Below are positions 6,028 through 6,353 of a stretch of DNA of 6,353 nt, one piece after another. Made by a program: the position numbers and the translations under genes. The notes beneath the pieces are model-generated. The model was not told the origin of the DNA, did not search any database, and saw only the letters and a list, made by a program, of their open reading frames with translations. Source of the DNA: Gammaproteobacteria bacterium. Its GTDB lineage: Bacteria; Pseudomonadota; Gammaproteobacteria; SZUA-229. The first letter of the stretch is position 1. Every line of letters begins with the position of its first letter. The stretch spans positions 1 to 6,353 of the forward strand of contig JAASSE010000066.1 in assembly GCA_021768055.1 (NCBI GenBank). The letters are read 5' to 3'.

Positions 6028-6063
6028 GAAACCGGGGCACGTGTATGTTCATACCCCGGTTTC
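6028..6063 (-). promoter_or_regulatory. Intercistronic hairpin between napA and napG
   Basis: Arms GAAACCGGGG (6028-6037) and CCCCGGTTTC (6054-6063) are perfectly complementary over 10 bp. The 16-base interior can form a second small stem, GTATG (6043-6047) with CATAC (6050-6054), competing for one base. No U-tract follows on the minus strand, so a true terminator is unlikely. A role in mRNA stability or processing, allowing napA to exceed napGHBF in amount, is an inference. The element lies three bases upstream of the napG ribosome site. Confidence 0.6.
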
Positions 6064-6071
6064 CACTTTGA

Positions 6072-6353
6072 TCAGGCCTTATAGACCTTGACCGCAGCCT
6101 TCTTGAAGTCTTGTTCCTTGGACATCGGGCAGGTCACATCCAGACATACCTTGTTGATCATCACGGATTCGTCGAAGAACGGCACGAACGTGTAACCTTT
6201 CGGTGGCCGGTTACGACCTTCGGTTTCGAGGATCGCCTTGACCTTGCCGCGGCGTGACTCGATCCAGACAACATCGTTGCGTTTCAGGCCACGCTTGTCA
6301 GCATCATCCGGATTCATGAACACCTGTGCATTGGGTACGGCGCGATGCAGTTC
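6072..6353 (-). CDS. napA: Periplasmic nitrate reductase catalytic subunit, C-terminal fragment
   Basis: Only the last 93 codons are inside the window; the frame is open to the right edge ([15 protein letters not shown]), so the GTG at 6323 is internal. NapA is the Mo-bis-MGD enzyme that reduces nitrate to nitrite in the periplasm. The fragment is the C-terminal molydopterin-binding domain: [48 protein letters not shown] and the ending D-F-K-K-A-A-V-K-V. It aligns closely with the end of E. coli NapA. The Mo-ligating cysteine, iron-sulfur site and Tat signal lie outside. It is the first gene of this block visible on the minus strand. Confidence 0.95.
   Translation of the reverse strand, partial: ELHRAVPNAQVFMNPDDADKRGLKRNDVVWIESRRGKVKAILETEGRNRPPKGYTFVPFFDESVMINKVCLDVTCPMSKEQDFKKAAVKVYKA

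Noticed and set aside
6028..6063. Terminator after napA
   Set aside because: The stem is strong but no U-tract follows on the minus strand, and napG continues the same pathway 18 bases further on.

Overview
The window is bacterial and looks proteobacterial, most likely from a sulfur-oxidising, nitrate-respiring gammaproteobacterium or a relative. That assignment is inferred from gene content (a periplasmic nitrate reductase cluster next to a flavocytochrome c sulfide dehydrogenase) and cannot be proved from this sequence alone.

Layout. Positions 1-312 (+) hold the 3' end of an AAA-type predicted kinase. Positions 313-772 are non-coding and AT-rich; they contain a GC-box type dispersed repeat (330-391), an imperfect inverted repeat (581-654) and an FNR/CRP-family-like palindrome (683-696). 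Positions 773-1159 (+) encode a small exported monoheme cytochrome c. A second, inverted copy of the dispersed repeat starts at its stop codon (1159-1200). A bidirectional terminator (1215-1243) separates it from a convergent block that fills the rest of the window on the minus strand. In transcription order this block is napA (3' end only), napG, napH, napB, napF, then fccA (diheme cytochrome) and fccB (flavoprotein).

How the genes work together. NapG and NapH are the iron-sulfur quinol-oxidising module that feeds electrons through diheme NapB to the molybdenum enzyme NapA, which reduces nitrate to nitrite in the periplasm. NapF is a cytoplasmic ferredoxin-like accessory protein. FccAB oxidises sulfide in the periplasm and passes electrons to c-type cytochromes. 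Both systems lie on one strand and end at one terminator, which suggests a link between sulfide oxidation and nitrate respiration. A promoter-like sequence between napF and fccA means fccAB could also be transcribed separately.

Points of interest: the nap gene order A-G-H-B-F resembles the epsilonproteobacterial arrangement, with fccAB where napL/napD would be expected; the lone cytochrome gene sits between inverted repeat copies; perfect hairpins lie in the napA-napG gap and against the napF start codon; and NapB has a lipobox-like Cys at residue 20. No CRISPR array, tRNA, rRNA or intact insertion sequence was seen. Apart from these unusual arrangements, every protein in the window belongs to a recognisable family, so I do not claim a new enzyme system.
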